This document shows positions 1 to 7,948 of a stretch of DNA of 25,288 bases, in pieces (the stretch's first letter is position 1; every line of letters begins with the position of its first letter). This DNA comes from Acholeplasmataceae bacterium UBA6235 (lineage in GTDB: Bacteria > Bacillota_I > Bacilli_A > Acholeplasmatales > UBA5453), in the NCBI GenBank assembly GCA_002441525.1, contig DJWH01000048.1, positions 1 through 25,288 on the forward strand, given 5' to 3'. The notes under the pieces were generated by a model. That model did not search any database. It saw only the letters and a list, made by a program, of their open reading frames with translations, and was not told the DNA's origin. The position numbers and the translations under genes were made by a program.

Positions 1-396
1 ATCTATACATTGTTCTTAGATTTTAGAACCAACGGGTTTGTATTTAGATCGCATATTTCAGCAATCAATGAATTGACTAATAAAGAGGTTGGATTCTATT
101 TATTCGCTTTATATATCATCGCGCTGGTTCAAATTTTCAATTCGATGTCGTTTTCTAAAAAACGCTCACCGATGTCGCTCATATTGTTCACAGCGTTAAA
201 CTTGTTTCAAGGTTTATTTGTGTTCTTATATTCCAACGCATTTTTATATGAAGCAGCGACGCGTGCTGACTATACACTTAAAAATTACAGTATCATGTCC
301 ATGGGAATCATGGCAACCGGATTTGTATTTTATGTGATTGCTACGCTATTTGCGTGGGTTTATGTGGATTGGAAATATGTCAAAATTGAAGACTAA
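1..396 (+). CDS. Membrane protein of unknown family, 5' end outside window
   Basis: The reading frame is open from base 1 with no stop, so the true start lies upstream; the first in-window start-like codon (TTG at 10) has no ribosome binding site. The visible part shows about three hydrophobic segments: FYLFALYIIALVQIF, LILFTALNLFQGLFVFLY and MGIMATGFVFYVIATLFAWVY, separated by short charged loops. It ends KYVKIED. I do not recognise the family. Its 3' end overlaps the likely start of the next membrane protein by 20 bases, so the two are probably translationally coupled and may form one complex. It sits just upstream of a pectin catabolic operon, so a role in that pathway, such as a membrane accessory for uptake, is possible but only inferred from position. 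Confidence 0.75.
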   Translation: MYTLFLDFRTNGFVFRSHISAINELTNKEVGFYLFALYIIALVQIFNSMSFSKKRSPMSLILFTALNLFQGLFVFLYSNAFLYEAATRADYTLKNYSIMSMGIMATGFVFYVIATLFAWVYVDWKYVKIED

Positions 397-904
397 TAAA
401 GACCATGATGGGTTCAATCCCTATGGTATTGACAAATTAGCGAATATCAAACCTGGCGTCAAAATTGGATTCATGAAATTTTGGTTCTCTGGTGCAGCAT
501 TCTTTGTCACATTTACAGCATTATCCATCAATACCTATGATGTATTAGACCGTTTTGTTCTGCTCATTCTAATCTTAACTTTAGCCGTTGAATACATTTC
601 AAATAAAGTGATTGTATGGATGAATAATGATAAAAACCATACCCTAAAATACCTGCCATTTTTCATTAAACGAAGTTCTATTTTAAGCTTATTGGCTTCA
701 TTGGGATTTGTTATTGTGATGGTAGCCACCAGTGTTTTATTCGTAGAATTTTGGATGTGGATTCGTTTACCATCCATCGGCATGTTGATGTTTGGTTTTG
801 ACAACAAGGGCATCGATCCAATATCCTTTGGATTAGTGTACTGGCTCATGGATTTGATTTGGATTTCAATCCGTCAATGGATTAACCATAAAATAAAAAA
901 GTAG
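377..904 (+). CDS. Membrane protein of unknown family
   Basis: The frame opens at 338, but the ATG at 377 (MSKLKTNKDHDGF) is the more likely start because it gives a hydrophilic N-terminus and a short overlap with the previous gene. No strong Shine-Dalgarno is visible, which fits coupling to the upstream gene. The product of about 175 residues begins with a polar stretch (to about residue 32) and then has about four to five hydrophobic segments: FWFSGAAFFVTFTALS, FVLLILILTLAVEYI, ILSLLASLGFVIVMVATSVLF and FGLVYWLMDLIWISI. It ends in a basic tail (INHKIKK). I cannot name the family with confidence. It is vaguely like the small integral membrane proteins found beside pectin-use genes in Firmicutes (YesL/DUF624 style), but no diagnostic motif is visible. 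The polygalacturonase gene begins 10 bases after it. Confidence 0.75.
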   Translation: MSKLKTNKDHDGFNPYGIDKLANIKPGVKIGFMKFWFSGAAFFVTFTALSINTYDVLDRFVLLILILTLAVEYISNKVIVWMNNDKNHTLKYLPFFIKRSSILSLLASLGFVIVMVATSVLFVEFWMWIRLPSIGMLMFGFDNKGIDPISFGLVYWLMDLIWISIRQWINHKIKK

Positions 905-913
905 GAGTTCACC

Positions 914-2464
914 ATGTTTAAACTCATATTTAAATCCTCAAGAAGTTTTACATTTGAGTTAGACAATCAAGCGATTTACTATAGCCCAAGCGCGTTTAAC
1001 GTGTTTTTGAATGACACGTTGGTTTTACAAGACGTAAAAACCAATGTGTTTTCTATTTATGACTTGTTGCCTAACACCACATATACCGTTCAAGTTGCGG
1101 ATACAAAAGCAGCTTTTACAACCGATTTTGAATCACTTTCGCTCAATGTTATGGATTTTGGTGCGAAAGCTGATGGCTTGATTGACGATACCATGGCCAT
1201 TCAAACCGCCATTTTATCAGCACCAAAACAAGCCCGTGTATTTATTCCAAAAGGCATCTATTTGGTTGGACCGATTTTCTTAAAGAGTGACATTACCATC
1301 GAACTCGAACTTGGTGCAACCTTATTATATGTAACAGATCGTTCAAAATACCCTATTTTACCAGCAAGATTCACCAAACCCGATGGTTCATTTTACGAAT
1401 TGGCCTCTTGGGAAGGTGTCGCAGCACCACAATACGCATCGATGATTACCGGTTTAAACGTTGAAAACGTTAAAATCATTGGTCAAGGTGTCTTTGATGG
1501 CAACGCTCAAAATAGTGACTGGTGGGTAAAACACAAAGTGATGCGCGGTGCGTGGCGTCCGAATGGGTTATTCCTCGTGCATTCGAAAAATGTCGCATTA
1601 CAAGGGGTAACCATTAAAAATACACCATCCTGGAATTTACACCCTTATTTTTCTGAACACATCGATTTTATCGATTTAAAAATTGAATCACCCAAAGATT
1701 CACCCAACACCGATGGTTGTGACCCTGAATCCTGTAAAGATGTTCGCATCATCGGCATCGATTTCTCTGTGGGAGACGATTGTATCGCTTTAAAGTCAGG
1801 AAAAATTGAATTAGGAAAAACCTATAAACAACCGTGTGAACGTGTTGTGATCCGCAACTGTATGATGAAATATGGTCATGGTGCGGTGGTCTTGGGTTCA
1901 GAAATGTCGGGTGGGATGAAAGACATCGAGGTATCCCAATGTTATTTCTTAGATACCGATCGAGGTTTGCGTATTAAAACGCGTCGTGGACGCGGTAAAG
2001 ACGCCATCATTGATGGGATTACATTCAATAACATTTATATGAAAGGTGTACTAACGCCACTGGTCATGAACATGTATTATTTCTGTGATGACGATGGCAA
2101 GACTGAATATGTGTGGTCAAAAGAAGCCTTACCAGTGGATGATCGTACCCCATTTTTAGGCAAATTTGTCTTTAAAAATATGGTTTGTGAAGATGTCCAT
2201 GTAGCGGCTGGATTCTTTTATGGGTTACCAGAACAACCAATCAAAAGCATTGAACTTGAAAACATCCAATTCAGCTACGCTAAAAACCCGGAAGCAGGCA
2301 TTCCTGCGATGATGAGTTTTGAAGAACCGAGAACGAAACAAGGACTCTACTTCAACTATGTCGATGACGTCCGTATTAATAATGTCAGCATTCAAGGGGC
2401 TGAAGGGGAAACCATTACCCTTAATCACGTAAAAAATAAAGAAATTATCGATACTACCTTGTAA
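914..2464 (+). CDS. Glycoside hydrolase family 28 (exo)polygalacturonase, cytoplasmic
   Basis: This 516-residue protein hydrolyses alpha-1,4-galacturonosyl bonds of pectin fragments. The GH28 signatures are complete: NTDG at 265-268 (catalytic D267), GDD at 287-289 (D288, D289), GHG at 321-323 (H322) and RIKT at 353-356. Residues 1-75 form a fibronectin-III-like N-terminal domain as in bacterial exo-acting GH28 enzymes, followed by the usual DFGAKADG entry into the beta-helix near 81-88. No signal peptide or membrane segment is seen, so it should act in the cytoplasm on imported oligogalacturonides. A GGAG ribosome binding site lies in the 9-base gap after the preceding membrane protein gene. 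Exo mode and substrate (homogalacturonan against rhamnogalacturonan or unsaturated oligomers) cannot be fixed from sequence; the family assignment is firm. Confidence 0.93.
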   Translation: MFKLIFKSSRSFTFELDNQAIYYSPSAFNVFLNDTLVLQDVKTNVFSIYDLLPNTTYTVQVADTKAAFTTDFESLSLNVMDFGAKADGLIDDTMAIQTAILSAPKQARVFIPKGIYLVGPIFLKSDITIELELGATLLYVTDRSKYPILPARFTKPDGSFYELASWEGVAAPQYASMITGLNVENVKIIGQGVFDGNAQNSDWWVKHKVMRGAWRPNGLFLVHSKNVALQGVTIKNTPSWNLHPYFSEHIDFIDLKIESPKDSPNTDGCDPESCKDVRIIGIDFSVGDDCIALKSGKIELGKTYKQPCERVVIRNCMMKYGHGAVVLGSEMSGGMKDIEVSQCYFLDTDRGLRIKTRRGRGKDAIIDGITFNNIYMKGVLTPLVMNMYYFCDDDGKTEYVWSKEALPVDDRTPFLGKFVFKNMVCEDVHVAAGFFYGLPEQPIKSIELENIQFSYAKNPEAGIPAMMSFEEPRTKQGLYFNYVDDVRINNVSIQGAEGETITLNHVKNKEIIDTTL

Positions 2465-2487
2465 AACTAAAACGTATACACTACAAT
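2459..2487 (+). promoter_or_regulatory. Candidate internal promoter for the kdgA-kduD genes
   Basis: TTGTAA (2459-2464) and TACAAT (2482-2487) are separated by 17 bases. The -35 box overlaps the last codon and stop of the polygalacturonase gene. Transcription would start inside or beside the dyad at 2489-2506. The match is good but not perfect to the sigma-A consensus. Confidence 0.5.
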
Positions 2488-2488
2488 G

Positions 2489-2506
2489 ATGATAGGTGTC
2501 TATCAT
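2489..2506. promoter_or_regulatory. Perfect 18-base dyad, candidate operator of the IclR-type regulator
   Basis: ATGATAG, a GTGT centre, then CTATCAT form a perfect 7+7 inverted repeat directly after the candidate -10 box and just before the kdgA ribosome binding site (GGAG at 2514-2517). The position at the expected transcription start suits repression by a dimeric regulator such as the IclR-family protein encoded at 4684. Alternatively it could act in the mRNA as a 5' hairpin. No T-tract follows, so it is not a terminator. Confidence 0.45.
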
Positions 2507-2525
2507 ATTGAACGGAGATTATGAT

Positions 2526-3170
2526 ATGCAAAACCCCATTTTAGAACAAATTAAATCGGTTGGTGTTGTCGCTGTTGTGCGTGCACAAACCAAAGAAGAA
2601 GCAACCAAGATTGCAGAGGCTTGCATTCAAGGTGGATTAAAAGCCATTGAATTGACTTTTACGGTACCAAAAGCCGACGAAGTAATCGCTCATTTAGCCA
2701 ACAATATTCCAGCAGATCGTTTAATTTTAGGCGCTGGTACGGTGTTAAATCAAGCAACTGCAGAACTAGCGATCAAAGCTGGCGCAAAGTACATTGTTAG
2801 CCCAGGTTTTGATTTAGCAACAGCTGAGTACTGCTTGTCTGTAGGTGTCCCTTACATGCCTGGATGCATGACCATCACAGAAATGCTTACAGCACTTAAA
2901 GCTGGAGTAGAAATCATTAAATTATTCCCAGGATCGGTATTTGGACCTGGATTTGTTAAAGCTGTTAAAGGACCACTTCCGAACATTCAAATCATGCCAA
3001 CCGGCGGTGTTTCACTCGACAATGTTGCTGAGTGGATCAAAAACGGAGTGGTTGCTGTTGGTGTCGGTGGTGAATTAACAGCACCTGCTAAAAAAGGTGA
3101 TTTCAAAGCAGTAGAAGACAATGCTAGAGCATTCGTTGTGGCGGTTGCAAAAGCAAGAAAAGAGGCATAA
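2526..3170 (+). CDS. kdgA: 2-keto-3-deoxy-6-phosphogluconate (KDPG) aldolase
   Basis: Class I aldolase that splits KDPG to pyruvate and glyceraldehyde-3-phosphate, the last step of uronate breakdown. The frame opens at a GTG at 2496, but the ATG at 2526 has GGAG eight bases before it and gives the standard N-terminus (MQNPILEQIK). The 214-residue product has the usual family length. Visible motifs are VVAVVRA (15-20), GLKAIELTFTVP (37-48), LGAGTVL (68-74), and the Schiff-base lysine K132 in EIIKLFPG, followed by the phosphate-binding PTGGV. It follows the polygalacturonase after a 61-base gap holding a candidate promoter and operator, and is followed three bases later by a YhcH-family gene. 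The operon supplies its substrate through KdgK. Confidence 0.95.
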   Translation: MQNPILEQIKSVGVVAVVRAQTKEEATKIAEACIQGGLKAIELTFTVPKADEVIAHLANNIPADRLILGAGTVLNQATAELAIKAGAKYIVSPGFDLATAEYCLSVGVPYMPGCMTITEMLTALKAGVEIIKLFPGSVFGPGFVKAVKGPLPNIQIMPTGGVSLDNVAEWIKNGVVAVGVGGELTAPAKKGDFKAVEDNARAFVVAVAKARKEA

Positions 3171-3173
3171 ATC

Positions 3174-3632
3174 ATGATTGTTGACCACATTAAGAATCTA
3201 CATTTGTATGTTTCGTTAAATCCGAATATTCAAACAGTGATCGATTTCATTGAAAAGAATGACATTAAAGCACTCCAACCAGGTAACCATGTTGTTGACT
3301 CGAATGTTCGTTTAATTCGTGAAGATTATGTCCCAAAACCATTGATGCAATGTTATTTTGAATCTCATCAGCAATTTGGTGACATTCAATTGGTATTAGA
3401 AGGTACAGAAATTTTTGGTTATTTGGAAGCAGACGATCTTAAATTCCAAGTCACAGAAGCTTACAACCCTGAAAAAGACGTGATGAAAGGTCAATCACTT
3501 GGCTATTTTTCAACGGTCTTATTGACCAAAGGCATGTTCGCAATGGTATTAAAAAATGAATTGCATATGCCAAAACTTTCCAACGGTACACAAGAAACCG
3601 TTAAGAAAGCTGTATTTAAAGTGAAATTATAA
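3174..3632 (+). CDS. YhcH/YjgK/YiaL (DUF386) family protein
   Basis: A 152-residue protein of the YhcH/YiaL/EbgC group, a cupin-like beta-sandwich family linked to sugar-acid and sialic-acid use. The family pattern is clear: an E-S-H motif in CYFESHQQFGDIQLVLEGTEIFGY around residues 60-83, then a conserved acidic YNPEKD (about 100-105). Biochemical function in this family is poorly settled; sugar anomerase or metal-dependent isomerase roles have been proposed. The gene begins three bases after kdgA, with an AGAGG-like ribosome binding site at the end of kdgA, and ends nine bases before kdgK. It is therefore co-transcribed with two Entner-Doudoroff-type enzymes, which suggests a role on keto-deoxy sugar acids; this role is inferred from context. 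Confidence 0.85.
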   Translation: MIVDHIKNLHLYVSLNPNIQTVIDFIEKNDIKALQPGNHVVDSNVRLIREDYVPKPLMQCYFESHQQFGDIQLVLEGTEIFGYLEADDLKFQVTEAYNPEKDVMKGQSLGYFSTVLLTKGMFAMVLKNELHMPKLSNGTQETVKKAVFKVKL

Positions 3633-3641
3633 GGAGAACCT

Positions 3642-4658
3642 ATGAAAATCATTACCCTTGGGGAAATCATGTTGAGATTATCTCCAGCCGATAAAAACCG
3701 ATTTGTACAAGCCGACAGCTTTGATGTTGTTTATGGTGGTGGTGAAGCAAATGTTGCAGTATCTTTAGCCAACTATGGACACGATGCTTACTTTGTTTCA
3801 AAATTACCAAAACATGAAATTGGTCAATCCGCTGTCAACTCACTCAGAAAATTTGGCGTTCACACCGAACATATTTTAAGAGGTGGCGAACGTATTGGGA
3901 TATATTATTTAGAACACGGGGCATCGATGCGTCCATCTAAAGTCATTTATGACAGAGCAGACAGTGCCATCGCTTTAGCAAAACCAGAAGAATTTAATTG
4001 GGATGAAATCTTTAAAGATGCCCAATGGTTTCACTTCTCAGGGATTACCCCAGCAATTTCTGAAAATGGTGCAGCCATCACCAAAGCAGCATGTATCGCA
4101 GCGAAAAAACACGGTGTTACGGTTTCTGTCGATTTGAACTATCGCAAGAAATTATGGACACCTGAACAAGCTCAAAAAGTCATGAAAGACCTCATGCAAT
4201 ACGTGGATGTATGTATTGGTAATGAAGAAGATGCAGAGTTAACCCTAGGATTTAAACCTGGTGGTGACGTTACTAAAGGTGAATTGGATCACTCTGGTTA
4301 TGAACGTATTTTCAAAGAAATGTTGGAAACCTTTAAATTCAAATATGTGGTAACCACATTGAGAGAATCTCATTCCGCATCTGACAATGGGTGGAGTGCA
4401 TTGATTTATAATGGCAAAGAATTCTATTATTCCAAGTCCTATGAAATTCGTATTGTCGACCGTGTTGGCGGTGGAGATTCCTTTTCTGGTGGACTGATTC
4501 ACGGTTTGTTAACCAAGAAAACCCAAGGGGAAGCTTTGGAATTTGCAGTGGCTGCCAGTGCCCTTAAACACACCATTTTCGGTGATTACAATTTAGTAGA
4601 TGAAAAAGAAGTTGAAACATTGGCCAAAGGAGATGCTTCTGGTCGAGTTCAACGCTAA
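3642..4658 (+). CDS. kdgK: 2-keto-3-deoxygluconate kinase (PfkB family)
   Basis: Phosphorylates 2-keto-3-deoxygluconate with ATP to give KDPG, the substrate of the aldolase encoded just upstream. The 338-residue length fits KdgK. PfkB hallmarks are visible: the N-terminal substrate-binding GGGEANVAVSLA (32-43), the RPSKVIYDRADSA segment (97-109) typical of KDG kinases, the DLNYRKKLW motif (164-172), and the C-terminal ATP/anion-hole signature GGGDSFSGG with catalytic base D279. An AAGGAG ribosome binding site precedes the ATG by about six bases. Substrate assignment rests on motif similarity plus location between kdgA and the kduID genes; a closely related sugar kinase is the only realistic alternative. 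Confidence 0.93.
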   Translation: MKIITLGEIMLRLSPADKNRFVQADSFDVVYGGGEANVAVSLANYGHDAYFVSKLPKHEIGQSAVNSLRKFGVHTEHILRGGERIGIYYLEHGASMRPSKVIYDRADSAIALAKPEEFNWDEIFKDAQWFHFSGITPAISENGAAITKAACIAAKKHGVTVSVDLNYRKKLWTPEQAQKVMKDLMQYVDVCIGNEEDAELTLGFKPGGDVTKGELDHSGYERIFKEMLETFKFKYVVTTLRESHSASDNGWSALIYNGKEFYYSKSYEIRIVDRVGGGDSFSGGLIHGLLTKKTQGEALEFAVAASALKHTIFGDYNLVDEKEVETLAKGDASGRVQR

Positions 4659-4683
4659 TAAATAGCGAAAGAAGGTAACACAA

Positions 4684-5403
4684 ATGAAAGACAACCGTTC
4701 CGTCAACCGTATTTTGGCCATTTTAGAACTGATTTCAAAAAATCCAGATGGTTTAACCTTGGGTGAAATTTATCGTGAACTCGATATGCCTAAAGCGACC
4801 GCTTATGATTTTTTACAAACACTCTATAAAGCAGATGCGATTTATTACAAAGATCCTTTTAGAAAGACATATGTCATTGGATCAAAGATGTACGCTATCG
4901 GGTCCGTTTACACCAAAAACTCCAATTTTATCACCACTTCAGCCCCATTGTTAAAACAATTTTCCGATGAGTATGGGTGCAATGCGTTCGCAACAAAACG
5001 CATCAATGGCGATAAAATTGTGTTTGTTCACGTGTATCAATCCCCTCAAAGCCAAATCGTATCACACGTCGAAGTGGGACTCATCTACAATTCATTCTCG
5101 GATAATTTTGTGGGTGAATGTTATGCCGCATTTGATAAAAAAATTGAAGGTGTGGTTCGCATTGATGAATCTAAAAAGAAAGATATCCTGAATAAAGGGT
5201 ATGTTTGTGAATTGGGTGGCGAATTGAATCACGTCATGAATATTGCCATACCTGTCTATAACTTTGAGAATAGAGTGGTTGGGGTAGTAGCAGTATCGAG
5301 ATTACATACATCGATGGAAGATACTCAAGCCCTCGCGAAGCAATTTAAAGAAGTCGGTAAGCAAATTTCACGCCGTTTGGGTTATTTAGGAGATATATTG
5401 TAA
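4684..5403 (+). CDS. kdgR: IclR-family transcriptional regulator, probable KdgR
   Basis: A 239-residue regulator. The N-terminal winged helix-turn-helix (about 5-65) shows the IclR pattern RILAILELISKNPDGLTLGEI, then a recognition helix around MPKATAYDFLQTL. The C-terminal effector-binding domain (about 80-239) includes the typical GGELNHVMNIAIPVYN-type strand and the closing VVGVVAVSRL. It lies inside the operon rather than divergent from it, so it is likely autoregulated. The effector is expected to be KDG, as for KdgR proteins, but that is inferred from context. A GAAGG-type ribosome binding site precedes the ATG, and the stop overlaps the next start by one base. The dyad at 2489-2506 is a possible target. 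Confidence 0.88.
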   Translation: MKDNRSVNRILAILELISKNPDGLTLGEIYRELDMPKATAYDFLQTLYKADAIYYKDPFRKTYVIGSKMYAIGSVYTKNSNFITTSAPLLKQFSDEYGCNAFATKRINGDKIVFVHVYQSPQSQIVSHVEVGLIYNSFSDNFVGECYAAFDKKIEGVVRIDESKKKDILNKGYVCELGGELNHVMNIAIPVYNFENRVVGVVAVSRLHTSMEDTQALAKQFKEVGKQISRRLGYLGDIL

Positions 5404-6227
5404 TGAAAATTGGGATTCGAGCACATGATATGGGTAAAATGGATGCGAAATCACTGTTTCAACGTGCTCAATCGTTCGGGTTTGATGGTATTCAGCTGGT
5501 GGTCAATAAGGCACTAGATCAAGAACCAGAACTCACCGAAGCAGCATTTGAAACTTTATCAACCCATCAACATGGGGTAGAGGTTCTATTGTTAGGCAGT
5601 TATTTTAATCCCATTCATAGCAATCAAGCAAGAGTACAACAAGGCATCGAGCGGTTCAATCAACAATTGAAACTAGCCCATATCCTGAATACAAAATATG
5701 TTGCATCCGAAACAGGGTCATATAACGATGACCAGTGGACTTATCATGAACAAAATCACACCAAAATGGCATATGAACAAGTTTTATCTGTGTTTAAACC
5801 ATTGGTTAATATGGCAGAAAGTGTCGGTAAAACGGTATTGGTTGAAGCAGCCTATGCCCACGTGATTTTCTCACCATATTCATTAAAACGATTTGTGCTT
5901 GACTTAAATAGCACGCATGTCAAAGTCATCATTGACTTATACAATTTGCTCAATGTCAGTAACCATCGTCAACATGAAGCTATTTTAAAGGAAGCATTAC
6001 ACCTGTTAAAAGAAGATATTGCAGTTTTTCATTTAAAAAATTATCAACTTAAAGAAGGCAAGTTGGTACAAGTCGGTTTAAACAAAGGGTTATTCGACTA
6101 TCGTAAACTTTTACCACTGATGTTAGAAAGCAATCCGGATGCTTATTATATATTTGAAGGCATCACAGGTGAAGACATCGCTGAAAGTTTAGCATTCATA
6201 AAACAGATACAGGAGGAAAACCAATGA
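5403..6227 (+). CDS. Sugar phosphate isomerase/epimerase-like TIM-barrel protein
   Basis: A 274-residue member of the AP-endonuclease-2-like TIM-barrel superfamily (xylose isomerase-like, IolE/hydroxypyruvate isomerase/tagatose epimerase group). The four expected metal ligands can be placed: E148 in LVEAAYAH, D178 in VIIDLYNLLN, H210 in VFHLKNY and E252 in YIFEGITG. The start codon overlaps the stop of the regulator by one base (TAATG), and the end overlaps kduI by four bases (ATGA), so it is embedded in the uronate operon. The exact reaction is not identifiable from sequence; an epimerisation or isomerisation of a keto-uronate or keto-deoxy sugar is a reasonable inference. No signal peptide is seen. 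Confidence 0.85.
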   Translation: MKIGIRAHDMGKMDAKSLFQRAQSFGFDGIQLVVNKALDQEPELTEAAFETLSTHQHGVEVLLLGSYFNPIHSNQARVQQGIERFNQQLKLAHILNTKYVASETGSYNDDQWTYHEQNHTKMAYEQVLSVFKPLVNMAESVGKTVLVEAAYAHVIFSPYSLKRFVLDLNSTHVKVIIDLYNLLNVSNHRQHEAILKEALHLLKEDIAVFHLKNYQLKEGKLVQVGLNKGLFDYRKLLPLMLESNPDAYYIFEGITGEDIAESLAFIKQIQEENQ

Positions 6228-7060
6228 AATTTCAAGTCCGTTATTCAACCAGTCCTGAGGATTCAAAATCCTATGATACAGCCAAATTGAGAGCAACCTA
6301 TTTGATTGAAGAAGTCTTTATCAAAGACGATATCTCACTCACCTATTCGCATTTTGATCGCATCATTGCAGGTGGTGTTTTTCCAGTGACCACTTCACTT
6401 AAATTAGATGCACCTGAAGAAGTAGCAAGTGAATATTTCTTACAAAGAAGAGAACTCGGTGTCATCAATATTGGTGGCGAAGGGTACATTATTTACGATG
6501 GTTTTAAACAAACCATGGCTCATAAAGATGGACTATATTTGGGTAGAGGGGTTCAATCCATCGAGTTTTTCTCGGTAGATCCCAATCAACCAGCCAAATT
6601 TTACATCAATTCAAGCCCAGCACATAAAGCGTATCCAAATAAACATATTCCATTTTCAATCACAAATCCACGTGCAGTAGGTGCTGAATCTACCATGAAT
6701 AAACGTGTGATTTATCAATATTTACATCCAGCGATTTTGGAAACCTGTCAACTTCAAATGGGGCTAACGGAACTCGCGAATGGGTCATCATGGAATACCA
6801 TGCCTTGCCATACCCATGAACGTCGTATGGAAGTGTATTTCTATTTCAATTTACCATCGGAACATCGTGTATTTCATATGATGGGCAGACCCGATGAAAC
6901 CAGACACATCGTCATGGCCAATGAACAAGCGGTCATTTCACCAAGTTGGAGCATCCATGCAGGTGTAGCAACCACCAATTATACCTTTATTTGGGGTATG
7001 TGTGGTGAAAACCAAGCGTATGATGACATGGATTTTATCCAAACCAAACATTTAAAATAA
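6224..7060 (+). CDS. kduI: 5-keto-4-deoxyuronate isomerase
   Basis: Converts 4-deoxy-L-threo-5-hexosulose uronate (from unsaturated galacturonate) to 3-deoxy-D-glycero-2,5-hexodiulosonate. The 278-residue length is that of KduI. The zinc site is intact: PCHTHERRMEVYFYF supplies H196, H198 and E203, and H245 in WSIHAG completes it; these numbers match those known for the E. coli enzyme. The N-terminal YSTSPEDSKSYDTAKLR and the central GGEGYIIYDG are also typical. It overlaps the preceding TIM-barrel gene by four bases, has AGGAGG just upstream, and is followed by kduD after 13 bases. Confidence 0.97.
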   Translation: MKFQVRYSTSPEDSKSYDTAKLRATYLIEEVFIKDDISLTYSHFDRIIAGGVFPVTTSLKLDAPEEVASEYFLQRRELGVINIGGEGYIIYDGFKQTMAHKDGLYLGRGVQSIEFFSVDPNQPAKFYINSSPAHKAYPNKHIPFSITNPRAVGAESTMNKRVIYQYLHPAILETCQLQMGLTELANGSSWNTMPCHTHERRMEVYFYFNLPSEHRVFHMMGRPDETRHIVMANEQAVISPSWSIHAGVATTNYTFIWGMCGENQAYDDMDFIQTKHLK

Positions 7061-7073
7061 AGAGGAGAATAGT

Positions 7074-7844
7074 ATGGGAATCTTAGATCAATTCAGTTTA
7101 AAAGGCAAAGTTGCCATTGTTACAGGCGCATCCACAGGTTTAGGCCAAGGTATGTGCTTAGGTTTAGCCGATGCAGGTGCTGACATTGTCGGTGTAGACT
7201 ATGTCGATATGCCAGAAACAAAAGTTCAAGTCGAAGCTTTGGGCAAACGTTTTTATGGCATTAAAAAAGATTTAATCAATTCAAAACAAGCCGATTTGGT
7301 TGCTTTGGTTGAAGATGCTGTTAAAGCGATGGGTCATGTCGATATTTTGGTCAATAACGCCGGTATCATTAAAAGACAAGACGCCCTTGAATTCTCAGAA
7401 TCCAATTGGGATGATGTCATGAACATCAATTCTCGTACGGTGTTTTTCTTATCACAAGCATGTGCCAGCCAATTTGTAAAACAACAAACCGGTGGTAAGA
7501 TCATTTCTGTTGCTTCGATGTTGGCATATCAAGGTGGCATTCGTGTCCCTTCTTATACCGCTTCTAAGTCAGCAGTTAAAGGGATTACCATGGCCATGGC
7601 CAATGAATGGGCCAAATATAACATCAACGTCAACGCGATTGCACCAGGGTATATGGCAACAAACAATACCAAACAACTTCGTGACGATGAAACCAGAGCA
7701 GGACAAATTCTTGAAAGAATTCCGGCTGCTCGCTGGGGTTTACCAAGCGATATGATGGGTGCGATTGTATTCTTAGCATCTGAAGCGTCATCTTATGTCA
7801 ATGGCTTTACACTCGCTGTCGATGGTGGCTGGTTAGCAAGATAA
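7074..7844 (+). CDS. kduD: 2-deoxy-D-gluconate / 2,5-diketo-3-deoxygluconate dehydrogenase (SDR)
   Basis: Short-chain dehydrogenase that reduces 3-deoxy-D-glycero-2,5-hexodiulosonate, the product of KduI, to 2-keto-3-deoxygluconate with NAD(P)H. The 256 residues carry the classical SDR motifs: TGASTGLGQG (17-26) for cofactor binding, NNAG (94-97), catalytic S148, Y161 and K165 in the YTASK motif, and the APGYM/TN segment following. The N-terminus (ILDQFSLKGKVAIVTG) is characteristic of KduD. AGAGGAG precedes the ATG. It is the last gene of the operon; a terminator follows eight bases after the stop. Other SDR activity is possible, but adjacency to kduI makes this call strong. Confidence 0.95.
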   Translation: MGILDQFSLKGKVAIVTGASTGLGQGMCLGLADAGADIVGVDYVDMPETKVQVEALGKRFYGIKKDLINSKQADLVALVEDAVKAMGHVDILVNNAGIIKRQDALEFSESNWDDVMNINSRTVFFLSQACASQFVKQQTGGKIISVASMLAYQGGIRVPSYTASKSAVKGITMAMANEWAKYNINVNAIAPGYMATNNTKQLRDDETRAGQILERIPAARWGLPSDMMGAIVFLASEASSYVNGFTLAVDGGWLAR

Positions 7845-7851
7845 CACAAAT

Positions 7852-7873
7852 GGAACCATTGGGTTCCTTTTTT
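7852..7873 (+). terminator. Intrinsic terminator after kduD
   Basis: GGAACC (7852-7857), loop ATTG, GGTTCC (7862-7867) and six T residues. It ends the uronate operon. Confidence 0.85.
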
Positions 7874-7874
7874 G

Positions 7875-7903
7875 TTGAAATGATGAAACAAAAGTTCTAT
7901 AAT
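7875..7903 (+). promoter_or_regulatory. Sigma-A promoter for the ECF S component-coaX operon
   Basis: TTGAAA (7875-7880), 17-base spacer, TATAAT (7898-7903). The -35 box begins one base after the T-tract of the kduD terminator. The predicted transcript start is near 7910, about 40 bases before the ATG at 7949. Confidence 0.75.
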
Positions 7904-7948
7904 ATGGGTGTACTTATGGGACCCTTTGTGGCCTAAAAAGGAGAAAAA

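Noticed and set aside
7904..7936. Tiny upstream frame (MGVLMGPFVA, stop) before the ECF S component gene
   Set aside because: Its ATG lies upstream of the predicted transcript start near 7910, and there is no Shine-Dalgarno; the inner ATG would give only six codons.
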